The notes beneath the pieces are model-generated. The model worked only from the letters and a program-made list of their open reading frames with translations. It did no database searches and was not told the origin of the DNA. A program made the position numbers and the translations under genes. From Diphasiastrum complanatum (taxonomy: Eukaryota > Streptophyta > Lycopodiopsida > Lycopodiales > Lycopodiaceae), in NCBI GenBank assembly GCA_029204225.1, contig CM055104.1, positions 53,216,020 through 53,280,019 on the forward strand: a stretch of 64,000 nt of DNA. Direction: 5' to 3'. Of this stretch, positions 55,831-64,000 are shown piece after piece (within the stretch, counting starts at the first letter, position 1; every line of letters starts with the position of its first letter).

Positions 55831-56126
55831 CCACGAAGGTAGGGTTTATGATATCCGGGTTTAGGGTTTATGATATGAAGATGCCCTGGTGGCAAGCCTT
55901 ACAAGTGCATCGAAAAAGTATCATTTGAGCCAGCATTATCCATCTCCCAGAAAAGTCTGAAAACGTGGCAAGATCTGGACGATGAATACACGATGTGACG
56001 ATGGTGCGCTCAATTGGAGCAGTGTGATTAAGGCCCACAAGGGAGAACACACGAGGAAAGCAGAGGGGATAAGAAGATGGCGAGAAAGGAGAGCGAGAGA
56101 GAAGAGAAGAGAAGAGAAGAGAAGAG
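55831..56126 (+). promoter_or_regulatory. Putative promoter/leader of the MBL-like gene
   Basis: A telo-box-like gggtttagggttta lies at 55857-55870, and agggtttatgatat occurs twice (about 55841 and 55864). A (gaaga)n purine run (56089-56126) ends at the ATG. Both motif types are common in plant 5' leaders. Confidence 0.45.
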
Positions 56127-57474
56127 ATGGCAGATGAGGCGAGAGAATTAGTTGGGCAGCATTTAAATTATTCAGCAGCATTCATATGTAGCACCTGCGG
56201 AATCCAGTTCCCCCCTCCTGCAGAGATCGGAGATGGCGCTCCCCCCTCCTCATGCCTTATTTGTTGCGAGGAGCGGCAATTTGTCCCAAGGTTTATCTAT
56301 CTCTCTTGCTCTTCTTCTTCTGATTGATCATCCAATCTCTTCCTTGCTTTTAGTTTGTTTGTTTTTGCCCCCTTGAAGCACCCTCTCAAATTCTGGTCTA
56401 TTCTCAAATCCTTGATGGCTATGCCAGGCTTCATGCGTTGCCCTTAGATGAGGTTTTACTGCTCTCCATAGCTGTTCAATTGCTTTAATTTCTTGAATTT
56501 ATGAGAAATTATGGGGGGATGGCCTCGTAGAAGGCGTGATACCAACACCGAATTGCACGTCAGTGAAACTATCTTTCTAAAGCCTGCCACCGTTGGATTT
56601 TGGCTAAGACTTTCAGATTTTGCCTCGTTTCATTGATTAACCATTGAAAAGAGTCCAAGTGGCAAGTATGCCATGTGGCAAAAATCCAAGTGGTGGGGCA
56701 TAAAAATATTGTGCCATTAACCCCCACTGCTCGCCGCAAAATTAATTGATCCCATAAGCAAACTCACTAAGGAAAGTTAAGCCGATCTTAAGCCTTCCTT
56801 GTACTAATATTAGCGTTGTAGAGTTGCTAGAATCTTCTTGAGTTGCATGTGTAGTCCATGTCCCCCTTCACTCGCATTAGAGAAACATGTTTGATTTTTC
56901 AACAATTCTAAGTGTGGTTCATTTTGTGTGATGTTCAAGAATGCTCTCCTACTCTTCTAGAGTCTTCTAGTGGTATAAGTCCAAGGTTGTATTTTCTTTA
57001 CATAAATGCAACCATGTTCATCACTTCTTGTAGTTTTGCTCCTATTTTACTATGTTAGTGTCTATTAAGTTCCTTTATTTTAAATGGAACAAGTGGATTT
57101 TTTTTTATTATCTCTGGTGAATTTAGCCTGGTTAAATTGTGCCACGATCATGCTAACTACTTATTTCTCAACTATAATCATCACAATTTAATCAGACGTA
57201 TTGATTATTATGCATATATTAAATAGTTAGGTTTATAGGAAATCTCCTAGTAACAATGTTCAAGACTAAAAAATATAACATACTTATTTACAGACCTAAT
57301 TTTGAAATGATGCCCTTTGATTCTTATATAGGACTGGACAAGTTTGGACTACACAGAGCAAGATGAAGCATCAATATAGAAATGGCTTCCAAAAGCATGA
57401 AGCAGGGATGTATAGCATCGCAACAGTTCCCAAATTTGCTATTGGCCAACGTGCTTTCCTACTCCAAACTTCAG
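56127..57474 (+). CDS. N-terminal two exons of a metallo-beta-lactamase-fold protein (partial gene)
   Basis: Exon 1 is 56127-56290 (GT at 56291) and exon 2 is 57332-57474 (AG at 57330-57331, GT at 57475); phases join to give an Arg codon across the intron. Exon 1 encodes MADEARELVGQHLNYSAAFI, then a zinc ribbon with two CxxC pairs (CSTCGIQF and CLICCEERQFVP). Exon 2 encodes TGQVWTTQSKMKHQYRNGF and, further on, MYSIATVPKFAIGQRAFLLQ. This order (CxxC, C-ICxEERQ-V, GQ-WTT, then I-T-P-FAIGQRA-L-QT) is what I know from plant and fungal MBL-fold proteins with an N-terminal zinc ribbon. The catalytic HxHxDH part should follow in exon 3, which I do not find. Copia fragments and an LTR element occupy 57.86-61.48 kb downstream. 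It may continue beyond the window or be broken. Confidence 0.6.
56291..57331 (+). other. Intron 1 of the MBL-like gene
   Basis: 1,041 bp between GT and AG, AT-rich, with no recognised element. It is listed because no other gene is seen here. Confidence 0.55.
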
Positions 57475-57854
57475 GTATGTTTGGAAGGAATTCAACACGT
57501 ATACCTTAGCTATACATGTAAAAACTTTTTCAAATGTTGGAGCTAAATGGTATGCTACTTTTTCCAATTAAAAGGTGACAATTTCACAATGTTCTAGCTT
57601 CTAGAATCTAAGACATGTAAAGTTTATAGGCATTGTACTATGCTTAACAAAAGATACACACAAATGGGACCTGTTCTTGACAAGAATGGTGGTAGGTTGT
57701 GTATCGTTTTATCAAATACACCTAAGGATATGTCAAATAATCCGATCAATAAATTCTGCCATCTTCAAAGATTTTCCATTTGTTTTAAAATTGATCGCAT
57801 GCTTAATTAGGCCGATTCGTAAATATATATTTATGAACTGACTTATGCTGTCAG

Positions 57855-58130
57855 GGAGGATCTTTCGTCCTAGGAGACACTGAAGAAAGCAGGCAAGAGA
57901 ACAAGATGCTGAGGATCAACAGACTTTCATTGAAAGATGCGGAGATGACAAACCACTCTTCATCAAAGACAAGTCAAGAGGCAAGGGCAAAGGACAACAA
58001 CACTTCAAGAAGGACAAAGCCAAAGAAGGTGGTGAGGATCAGTCCTCACAAGCTGCAACATCCAGTGGCAAGAAGAAGCTGTCAAAGATCAAGTGTTTTT
58101 TCTGTGGCAAGAAAGGATCTGCCATTTGGT
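57855..58130 (+). pseudogene. Copia gag fragment ending in a zinc knuckle
   Basis: One plus frame reads DKSRGKGKGQQHFKKDKAKE and then LSKIKCFFCGKKG, a Lys-rich gag tail entering a CCHC knuckle (only CxxC...G retained). It is cut at about 58128, where a copia fragment in the opposite orientation starts. Confidence 0.6.
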
Positions 58131-58410
58131 CTTCAGATTTACCAAAAACAAGATCAATGGCTCCATCAAGAGTTTTCTCTCGAACAAAATGGTAGTGTAT
58201 TTCGATGTGCTTGGTTCGAGCACGTAAATTGGATTTTTGGCAAGGTGAATGCAACTTTGATTATCGCAAGATATAGTAGTTGCATCCACCTGTGGTTGAC
58301 CTAAATCCACAAGCAATCTTCGTAACCATACCGCTTCTTGTGTAGCATTGCTGAGTGCTCGATATTCAGCTTCTGTCGATGATAAGGCTATTGTAGGTTG
58401 CTTTTTGCTG
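58105..58410 (-). pseudogene. Copia RNase H fragment, minus strand
   Basis: From 58410 the minus strand reads KKQPTIALSSTEAEYRALSN, ATQEAVWLRRLL, and then, in frame to about 58140, ISCDNQSCIHLAKNPIYV, the end of copia RNase H. A shift yields HTKHIEIHYHFVREK. It abuts the plus-strand gag fragment at about 58128. Confidence 0.8.
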
Positions 58411-58703
58411 CCGAAAAAGACCTATTTATATAAAAAAATTTGCACGTGTGGAGGAGTGGCGAAGGAACAGGTGTCGACATGTGATTGGCCAAAATAAATG
58501 CGTGTAACTTGAATGATTGATATGACATCTGTCATGTGCGAGAATGACATGCGTCGATAAGGGATTCGCGCACGTGTCTCAGCGCACGTGTTCCCATAAT
58601 TGGGTCATCATTATCAGTACGGACAATGTTAGTTTCCCATAGGTTACTTTGACCCAAAAGGTCGAGACTTGTGTAACCATGGGTTAGGTTTATTATTTAG
58701 ACC

Positions 58704-59053
58704 ATGTTAAGTCAGTTTTAGTTGAGTTGGACCCAATTTTGGTCCAGTAGTAATTCGTGGGTCCAAGTAAAGTCTAATTATGTTAAGGGACCCTATCTTG
58801 ACTTTTGGGGGTGCCCTATAATTAGTAGTGGGTCTTGGAAGGTTCTAGAACTTAGGGTTTGGAAGAGTCTAGGCCCTTGGAAGGCCTATTTATATGTACC
58901 CAGTGTTCATTTGTAATTCATTCCCTTTCAAGCTTTGCTACTACATTCTCTCTCCTTGAGGGTGCCTAACCCTCTCCCTCTTCCTCCTCTTCTTCTTTTT
59001 CTTGTATATGGAGATTAAATGTGAGAAGGATCTTGGCACTTTGATTTCCTACA
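58704..59053 (+). mobile_element. 5' LTR of a non-autonomous copia-type element
   Basis: The block 58712-59053 recurs at 61123-61478, nearly identical. It ends ...tttcctaca and the primer site tggtatcagagc follows at once. The likely start is TGTTAAG at 58704; the 3' copy lacks the first bases, so this edge is uncertain. A TATA-like ctatttatatg is at about 58885. Confidence 0.8.
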
Positions 59054-59065
59054 TGGTATCAGAGC
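59054..59065 (+). other. Primer-binding site
   Basis: tggtatcagagc lies directly after the LTR, exact tRNA-iMet complement. Confidence 0.9.
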
Positions 59066-61122
59066 CATGGATCTTCTATGCTTGATTTAGGGCGCCCTAC
59101 CAAAAGAGATCGTCTTCACTTAGGGATCACAACAATTCAGTGCCTTTGCTGATTTTTTGGAGTGAAGATCCGTTTTTTTTTACTCTTTTCCGTTTTGCAG
59201 GAGGGCGCCACACATGAAAGAAGATAACAGGATTTTGGGTGCCAAAAAATCAGGTTGTTGTTTGCTGATTTTTCAGGTTGCAGGAAGGCGCCATTAATTA
59301 TCTTTTTCGGGGCTTCTTTTAGGTCGTCCACATCCGTGTAGGTTTATCCTACTTCCGTTGGTCCGCTGCTGCCCTATTTTTCAGATTTGCTCCTTTGCAG
59401 GAGGGCGCCCATCTACAAGCAATTTCTATTCTTCTGATTTGGCTGAAAAATCAGCACCCTTGCTAATTTTACAAAGTGAAAATCCGCTTCTTTTTGCTTG
59501 TTTCCAGGTGTGAAAGAAGGCGCTAATTTTTTTTGTGATGATCTGATCACATTCCGAGGCTGAAAATTGGACAGCATATTACCACTTGTAGGGTGTTGCA
59601 ACAACCCTATTTGTGTGTGTATTGTTCACACTTTTTGGCAAGAAAGAAGGGTTCCAAAAAAAGCTTTGTTGGAGGCTAACCTGATTCTTTGCTTGCTAGT
59701 TTTTGAGTTTGTAATGCAATTTCAGGCTGAAATTTTCAGCACACAAGGCTTGTAGGAGGGCGAGTTCCTACATCCATCTAATGTGTGGTTTCGACACATT
59801 CCAGTGCTGATTTGTCATATTTGATACTTGCTGGTTTTTGTGTCTTTTAGGACACATTTAGGGTTTGAAAAAGTCTATCTTCTTGGCTGGTTCTTATGGC
59901 AAGGGATTTGGGAGCGATTCGTACTTGTTCAGGTGAAGATATGTTGGATGGCACCAACTATTCTTCATGGAGTTGCAAGCTGAGATTTTGCATCGACGTG
60001 ATGATCAAGATTTTATCGGTAACAAGATCTATCTTATATCATTTGAGATTTTGCAAGACCTCTAAAAGTGCTTGGGAAACACTTTTAAAGATGTACCGCA
60101 TAAAGGATTCATCATCATGCTTTCTCCTCTCTACTTCAACCTCGTTGAAGGTAGAAGAGCAAAGTCATGCAAAGTTTGATCATTGTCTTTCTACAAGTAC
60201 AAGTTTGCATCGGAATGTTGGTATGGTAAAGCATTCTTCTTCTCTCGAGCCATTTGTTGCAAATGATGGATGCATTAGTGAAGAACTTTATGAGCAAGCT
60301 TCTCAAGATAATGTTTTGGAAAAGGCTGAAATCAAGCATTCTTTGAAGCCATTTTGTACTAATGGAGGAGGGGAAAAAATCATGTCAATTAGTACATTGG
60401 TTCAAAGTGGCATGTTGCTGGATTTTTTGAGTGTTCAAAGTGGCAAGCTGTTGGTTTTTTTTCTTGAAGATGGTGGACACCAGATTCAGCCATGGTTTAT
60501 TGATCATTTTCAGCCTATGTTACATCGTGAGCATCCTATTATGCATCGGGAACGGCCTGCGGAAGGTTTTTGGACAGCAAGGTCCACATTTGGAACACTT
60601 TGGAGAGCAAAGTGTTGGTGATTTTGTGGCTATTGGACAGCCTGCTACAGCCTCTTGTTGGTTGTCCGAGTCTTTGCGGGATAGCAAAGCATCTTTTTAC
60701 CTTGGAGGAAACACACATGCCTCACCAAAATCAGTACCTTATGCTGATTTTCATGTTTTGATGCTTACTTCTTATGATGACAGTGTTGTCTTACCTAATG
60801 TTGGTGAGGAGATCATTGATAGTAAGATTCGGGAGGATGTGATGGTAAAAGAGTATCATACTTTTCTTTATGTTTCTTGTGGTAAGAAGACTTATGGAAT
60901 CATGTGGGAACCATTGATGGATTGCAAATCCATATTTCGGCTTGTGGCTGGTTTTTTGGTTACCTACTTTAGATGGAGCATGCTTGTCTTCACTCTTCGA
61001 CTTGATGCTACTGCACTTCGTATCCTACATCTCTTCTACATCGGGCATGATTGGGGATGAGATTTTGGCTACTTCGACTACTTCAAGCTGAAGTTCTTTT
61101 TTTTGGCAGCATAAAGAATTAA
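59066..61122 (+). mobile_element. Internal region of the non-autonomous element, with gag-like frame
   Basis: The first 800 bp repeat a theme (gattttt-caggt, gcaggagggcgcc, gtgaagatccg) about four times (59150-59530), a non-coding repeat array. Frame 59896-60621 starts MARDLGAIRTCSGEDMLDGT and contains the copia gag signature NYSSWSCKLR near residue 22 and KSAWETLLKMYRIKDSS near residue 56; it then diverges from any gag. A second overlapping frame (60431-61060) is not recognised. There is no protease, integrase, RT or RNase H. Total element length is about 2.8 kb, so it would depend on another copia element. Confidence 0.7.
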
Positions 61123-61478
61123 TTCAGTTTTAGTTAGTTGGACCCAATTTTGGTCCAGTAGTAATTCGTGGGTCCAAGTAAAGTCTAATTATGTTAAGGG
61201 ACCCTATCTTGACTTTTGGGGGTGCCCTATAATTAGTAGTGGGTCTTGGAAGGTTCTAGAACTTAGGGTTTGGAAGAGTCTAGGCCCTTGGAAGGCCCTT
61301 GGAAAGCCTATTTATATGTACCCAGTGTTCATTTGTGATTCATTCCCTTTCAAGCATTGCTACTACATTCTCTCTCCTTGAGGGCGCCTAACCCTCTCCC
61401 TCTTCCTCTTCCTCTTCCTCTTTTTCTTGTATATGGAGATTGAATGTGAGAAGGACCTTGGCACTTTGATTTCCTACA
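61123..61478 (+). mobile_element. 3' LTR of the non-autonomous element
   Basis: It matches 58712-59053, with two small insertions (an extra ggcccttggaa and extra ctcttcc units). It ends tttcctaca at 61478. The high identity implies fairly recent insertion or gene conversion. No matching 5-bp duplication is seen next to both outer edges. Confidence 0.85.
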
Positions 61479-62094
61479 GAATACACAAGCTAGTCAACAA
61501 AACAATCTGAAGTTCAGTACTCTTATAGTTGTCAAAAGGATCTATGGAGGGTTTATTGGAGATGTAGGTAATGTCATTTTCATGTGCTAACCTGCATCAT
61601 GAGAAAAGGCTTTGCAGAAAATATAGGGTTCTATTTTAATTGTCCAGGTAAGAGTTTTATTTGCTAGTCCTTGTTGTTTGCTAAAATGATTATTCTAGCA
61701 TGTGTTTGCAATCTTGGCTCCCAAAAAAAGTTCAAGATTGTTGATATTTTATAGGTATAGTCGTCTTTATGCTGCTCATTTAGGTCATTTGTACAAACTT
61801 TAGGAGATGTTCACATTGTGTATACATGGTGAAAAGTGTTAATTAGGTAGCCTGACAAAATTAGCCACATATTGTAATTTTAAGGTAGTTTTGTGTAGCA
61901 CTCGAGGGGGCACTTTTGTTCACTTTGTTAACCTATGGGAACTTCACATTCTATATTTAATTTGCTTCCTCATTTTAACATTTGGTCCTCGTTCTAAGAT
62001 GTTACGTTTCTTTTTTTGCTTAGTATTCCTTATGCAGTTTTCACTAACTTTTGCTACCAACTCCAAGTACCAAGTAATGTTTGTTACATAAGAT
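61479..62094. other. Unassigned DNA
   Basis: No supported gene. At 61566 an AG is followed by gtaatgtcatt, which could in principle open the third exon of the MBL-like gene (frame GNVI...), but a stop follows within a few codons, so it is not called. Confidence 0.3.
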
Positions 62095-62572
62095 CAAGAT
62101 TGCAGTCCGCGATCCAGAACGTGATCCGGAACGCGATCCGGGATTTCCCATTAGGGCTTCCCGGAACGCAATTTTTTTTTTTTGTATAGTTGCCAATATG
62201 GGTATCATGTGAGGATATCAAAAAAGCAATTGTTATGCAGATCTGTTGCTTGGTTTCATATGGCTGCGGGCTACATTGATTAGAAATCTGGACATCAGTA
62301 GATGGTTTAAGAAAACTGGCTGCATTTTCATATGGTTTCAAAAATTTGGAGTGTGTCGTCTGTCGACTGTTTCGGGTGCGAAACACCAAAAAGTGTGTTT
62401 TCACTCAGGGAGTTGGAAGGCCAAATCATGAAGAGGCCTTACCGTTGGGGCCGGTGGACTTTTTCCACAAAAAAAAAAAAAAAAAAGTGCGATCCGGGTC
62501 GCGGATTGCTGACGTTCCGGATCGTGCGATCCGGAACGTTTTCGCAGCGGATCGCGATCCGCTGCAACACAG
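62095..62572. mobile_element. Fold-back (hAT-like MITE) element with 8-bp target duplication
   Basis: The 8-bp sequence CATAAGAT flanks the element on both sides (62087-62094 and 62573-62580). The ends are imperfect inverted repeats: left caagattgcag then tccgcgatcc; right, reversed, ctgtgttgcag then cggatcgcgatcc. Each subterminal region carries several gatccgg/ccggatc words, and a homopolymer (T on the left at 62171, A on the right at 62470) lies inward of each. An 8-bp duplication is the hallmark of hAT transposition. The interior has no coding sequence. It contains a 49-bp segment shared with the next fold-back element. Confidence 0.75.
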
Positions 62573-62928
62573 CATAAGATTTTGTCTTTCTATGATGTTG
62601 ATATGTTATTATTTTGACTTTTTGAGATATATGTAATCCTAAGCATTTCCAAATGACATGACTAGCCTTTGCATTATGTATTTTTGATTTCGGATTATAT
62701 TCCAAAGGATCTAGTATGGGTCTTATGCTAGTTTGAAATCGAATTTGTCTTCTATGGGCAATTTCAATGTCACTAGAGTTATGTTATCAGTCAAGACTTG
62801 GTAGAGAGTCAATTTGCAATAAACGACGACGCTGTTCTTTATGCTATCAAGGAATTTTGACCCGCATTGGTTCTTCGCAATCAAAAACTTATTGGGGATT
62901 CAAAATTTCCGTTCAATCGGACAAATTA
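62573..62928. other. Unassigned spacer between two fold-back elements
   Basis: About 350 bp, AT-rich, with no gene or repeat recognised. Confidence 0.4.
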
Positions 62929-63895
62929 TAGTTGCAGTGAATCGCGATTAGCTGGGTCCGTGATTCACGAATCGTGATTCTGAACCCATAATCGCAATTT
63001 TTTTTTTTTTTTTTTTGGAAAAATAGCTTATGGCTGAAATTTTTTTAGGGGATCATGGTCAAACCAGCGTTTTGCCTCTCAGAAGTGCAGTAGATGGGGC
63101 ACAAACAGATCTTATTTTCAGTAGCTATCTGGTTGTTATTTGCTCTGGTTTTCAGTAAATGTTAATCCTACAGTTTGGGCTATCAACTGTATGGATGATG
63201 ATCACTTTTGCAATCATTTCACAGATGTGAGTGCAATGTGCATACAGTTGGGGGCATGAATATTGGGCCCTTCTCGGCGCGCATTCAGACCCCATTTTTA
63301 TTTATGGGGGGGCAGTAGCATTTTTATCTACAGTGTCTATATAGCAGGAAGTCCTAGGGGGGTCGGGGGGCGGTAGCCCTCTGAGAAACAAGGGGTCCGG
63401 GGGGCGGTAGCCCTTCAGTGGGGGGTTTGGGGGGCAACACCAAGGGTTTGGCCTTCCAACTCCCTGAGTGAAAACACACTTTTTGGTGTTTCGCATCCCC
63501 TTGGTCCTTTGGCTGTTCGCTCTCTCAACATTCTGTTATTGTGTAAATCAGTCATCCAAATTCTAGATCGCCATTGAAGCCCTTCTCTAGGGTGCATGGT
63601 TGGATAGCACCATCATATGTACTTGCTTTATTATAATCAGAATTTTAGATTCATGTTCATTGTTTCTTGTCTACACTAAATCCCGTTGTCAATCATAATA
63701 GGATTAATGTACCTAAACTGGACCATCCTGCACCCGAAATTGTCGGCAAACTACACCATCATAATGCTCTCAATCAGAGCTTTCATCTGATACCCATATT
63801 GCCTAAAAAAATTTAAAAAAAAAAACGATTCTGCATGATTCTTGGAAGATCCCGAAATGCGATTCTGACCGCGATTCAGAATCGTGGTGCAACTA
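62929..63895. mobile_element. Second fold-back element, related
   Basis: The left end tagttgcagtgaatcgcg and the right end, reversed, tagttgcaccacgattc followed by gaatcgcg are imperfect inverted repeats. As in the first element there are multiple gattc/gaatc words, then an inward cgcaattttttt tract on the left and an A-run on the right. It carries the 49-bp segment in inverted orientation (63447-63495) and a G-rich tandem repeat. No target duplication is evident, so the outer limits are approximate. Confidence 0.6.
63300..63440 (+). repeat. G-rich tandem repeat
   Basis: About three degenerate units of about 34 bp built on ggggtccggggggcggtagccct: at about 63355, 63390 and 63418, preceded by a half-unit gggggggcagtagca (63306). 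Runs of three to seven G in close succession could form a G-quadruplex on the plus strand. Confidence 0.7.
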
Positions 63896-64000
63896 GTCTA
63901 GACTCTAGTTAACATTGTATCTATATAGTTAAGTTCTAGTTAGTGCTTTCATGCCATTTAAAAGTGTCCCAGCCTTCTTTCTTAAGGTTTAAACACCATG
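63896..64000. other. Right edge of window, unassigned
   Basis: About 100 bp with no feature; agtctagactctag is a small palindromic patch next to the fold-back element. Confidence 0.4.

Noticed and set aside
61568-61600. Third exon of the MBL-like gene (AG then GNVI frame)
   Set aside because: The phase fits and the first residues are similar to the expected GN-LWDC, but a stop follows within a few codons and the key Asp is absent.
63302-63597. Proline-rich minus-strand protein
   Set aside because: It is the reverse reading of the G-rich tandem repeat.

Overview
This is a stretch of plant nuclear DNA. It is AT-rich, most of it is decayed LTR retrotransposon sequence, and it holds one complete intron-containing gene. 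The complete gene has plant-type GT-AG introns and its product matches plant vacuolar proton pyrophosphatases. The tRNA-iMet and Asp-type primer-binding sites of the retroelements are also typical of land plants. The species cannot be fixed from the sequence; the high density of old nested retroelements would fit a large plant genome.

Layout. 1.2-4.4 kb: two Ty1/copia remnants facing each other. 5.5-10.5 kb: promoter, leader and eight coding exons of a type I (K+-dependent) H+-translocating pyrophosphatase of 769 residues. 11.8-16.7 kb: a copia protease relic, a degenerate tandem duplication, and a broken DEAH-box RNA helicase on the minus strand with at least two frameshifts. 16.7-26.4 kb: mostly unassigned DNA with two LTR/primer-site relics, a LINE-like fragment and a deletion derivative of a copia gag-pol. 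26.6-28.95 kb: a second copy of the 1.2 kb copia family, with a full 5' LTR.

28.95-50.8 kb: three members of one Ty3/gypsy family, called G1, G2 and G3 here. G1 is on the minus strand and G2 on the plus strand, head to head around LTRs at 35.3-36.5 kb. G3 is a 3' fragment abutting the truncated 3' LTR of G2. Each copy carries, after the integrase, a further open reading frame (ORF3) that I do not recognise. Upstream of ORF3, G1 and G2 share a perfect GGCGAAGG hairpin, and all three copies have a TATA-like site. G1 and G2 have complementary deletions: G1 lost the gag capsid part, the protease core and RT/RNase H; G2 lost the gag zinc knuckles. A complete solo LTR with 5-bp target duplications sits inside the pol of G2.

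51-58.4 kb: a minus-strand copia RT/RNase H with two related TGAAGA...TCTTCA insertions, unassigned DNA, the first two exons of what looks like a metallo-beta-lactamase-fold protein with an N-terminal zinc ribbon, and two small copia fragments. 58.7-61.5 kb: a non-autonomous copia-type element with both LTRs. 62.1-63.9 kb: two related fold-back DNA elements, one flanked by an 8-bp duplication (hAT-like), with palindromic ends and a G-rich tandem repeat.

Only the pyrophosphatase looks intact. Nearly all element reading frames carry stops, frameshifts or deletions. The most unusual part is the ORF3 module of the gypsy family. All assignments are by eye from translated motifs; no database search was run.
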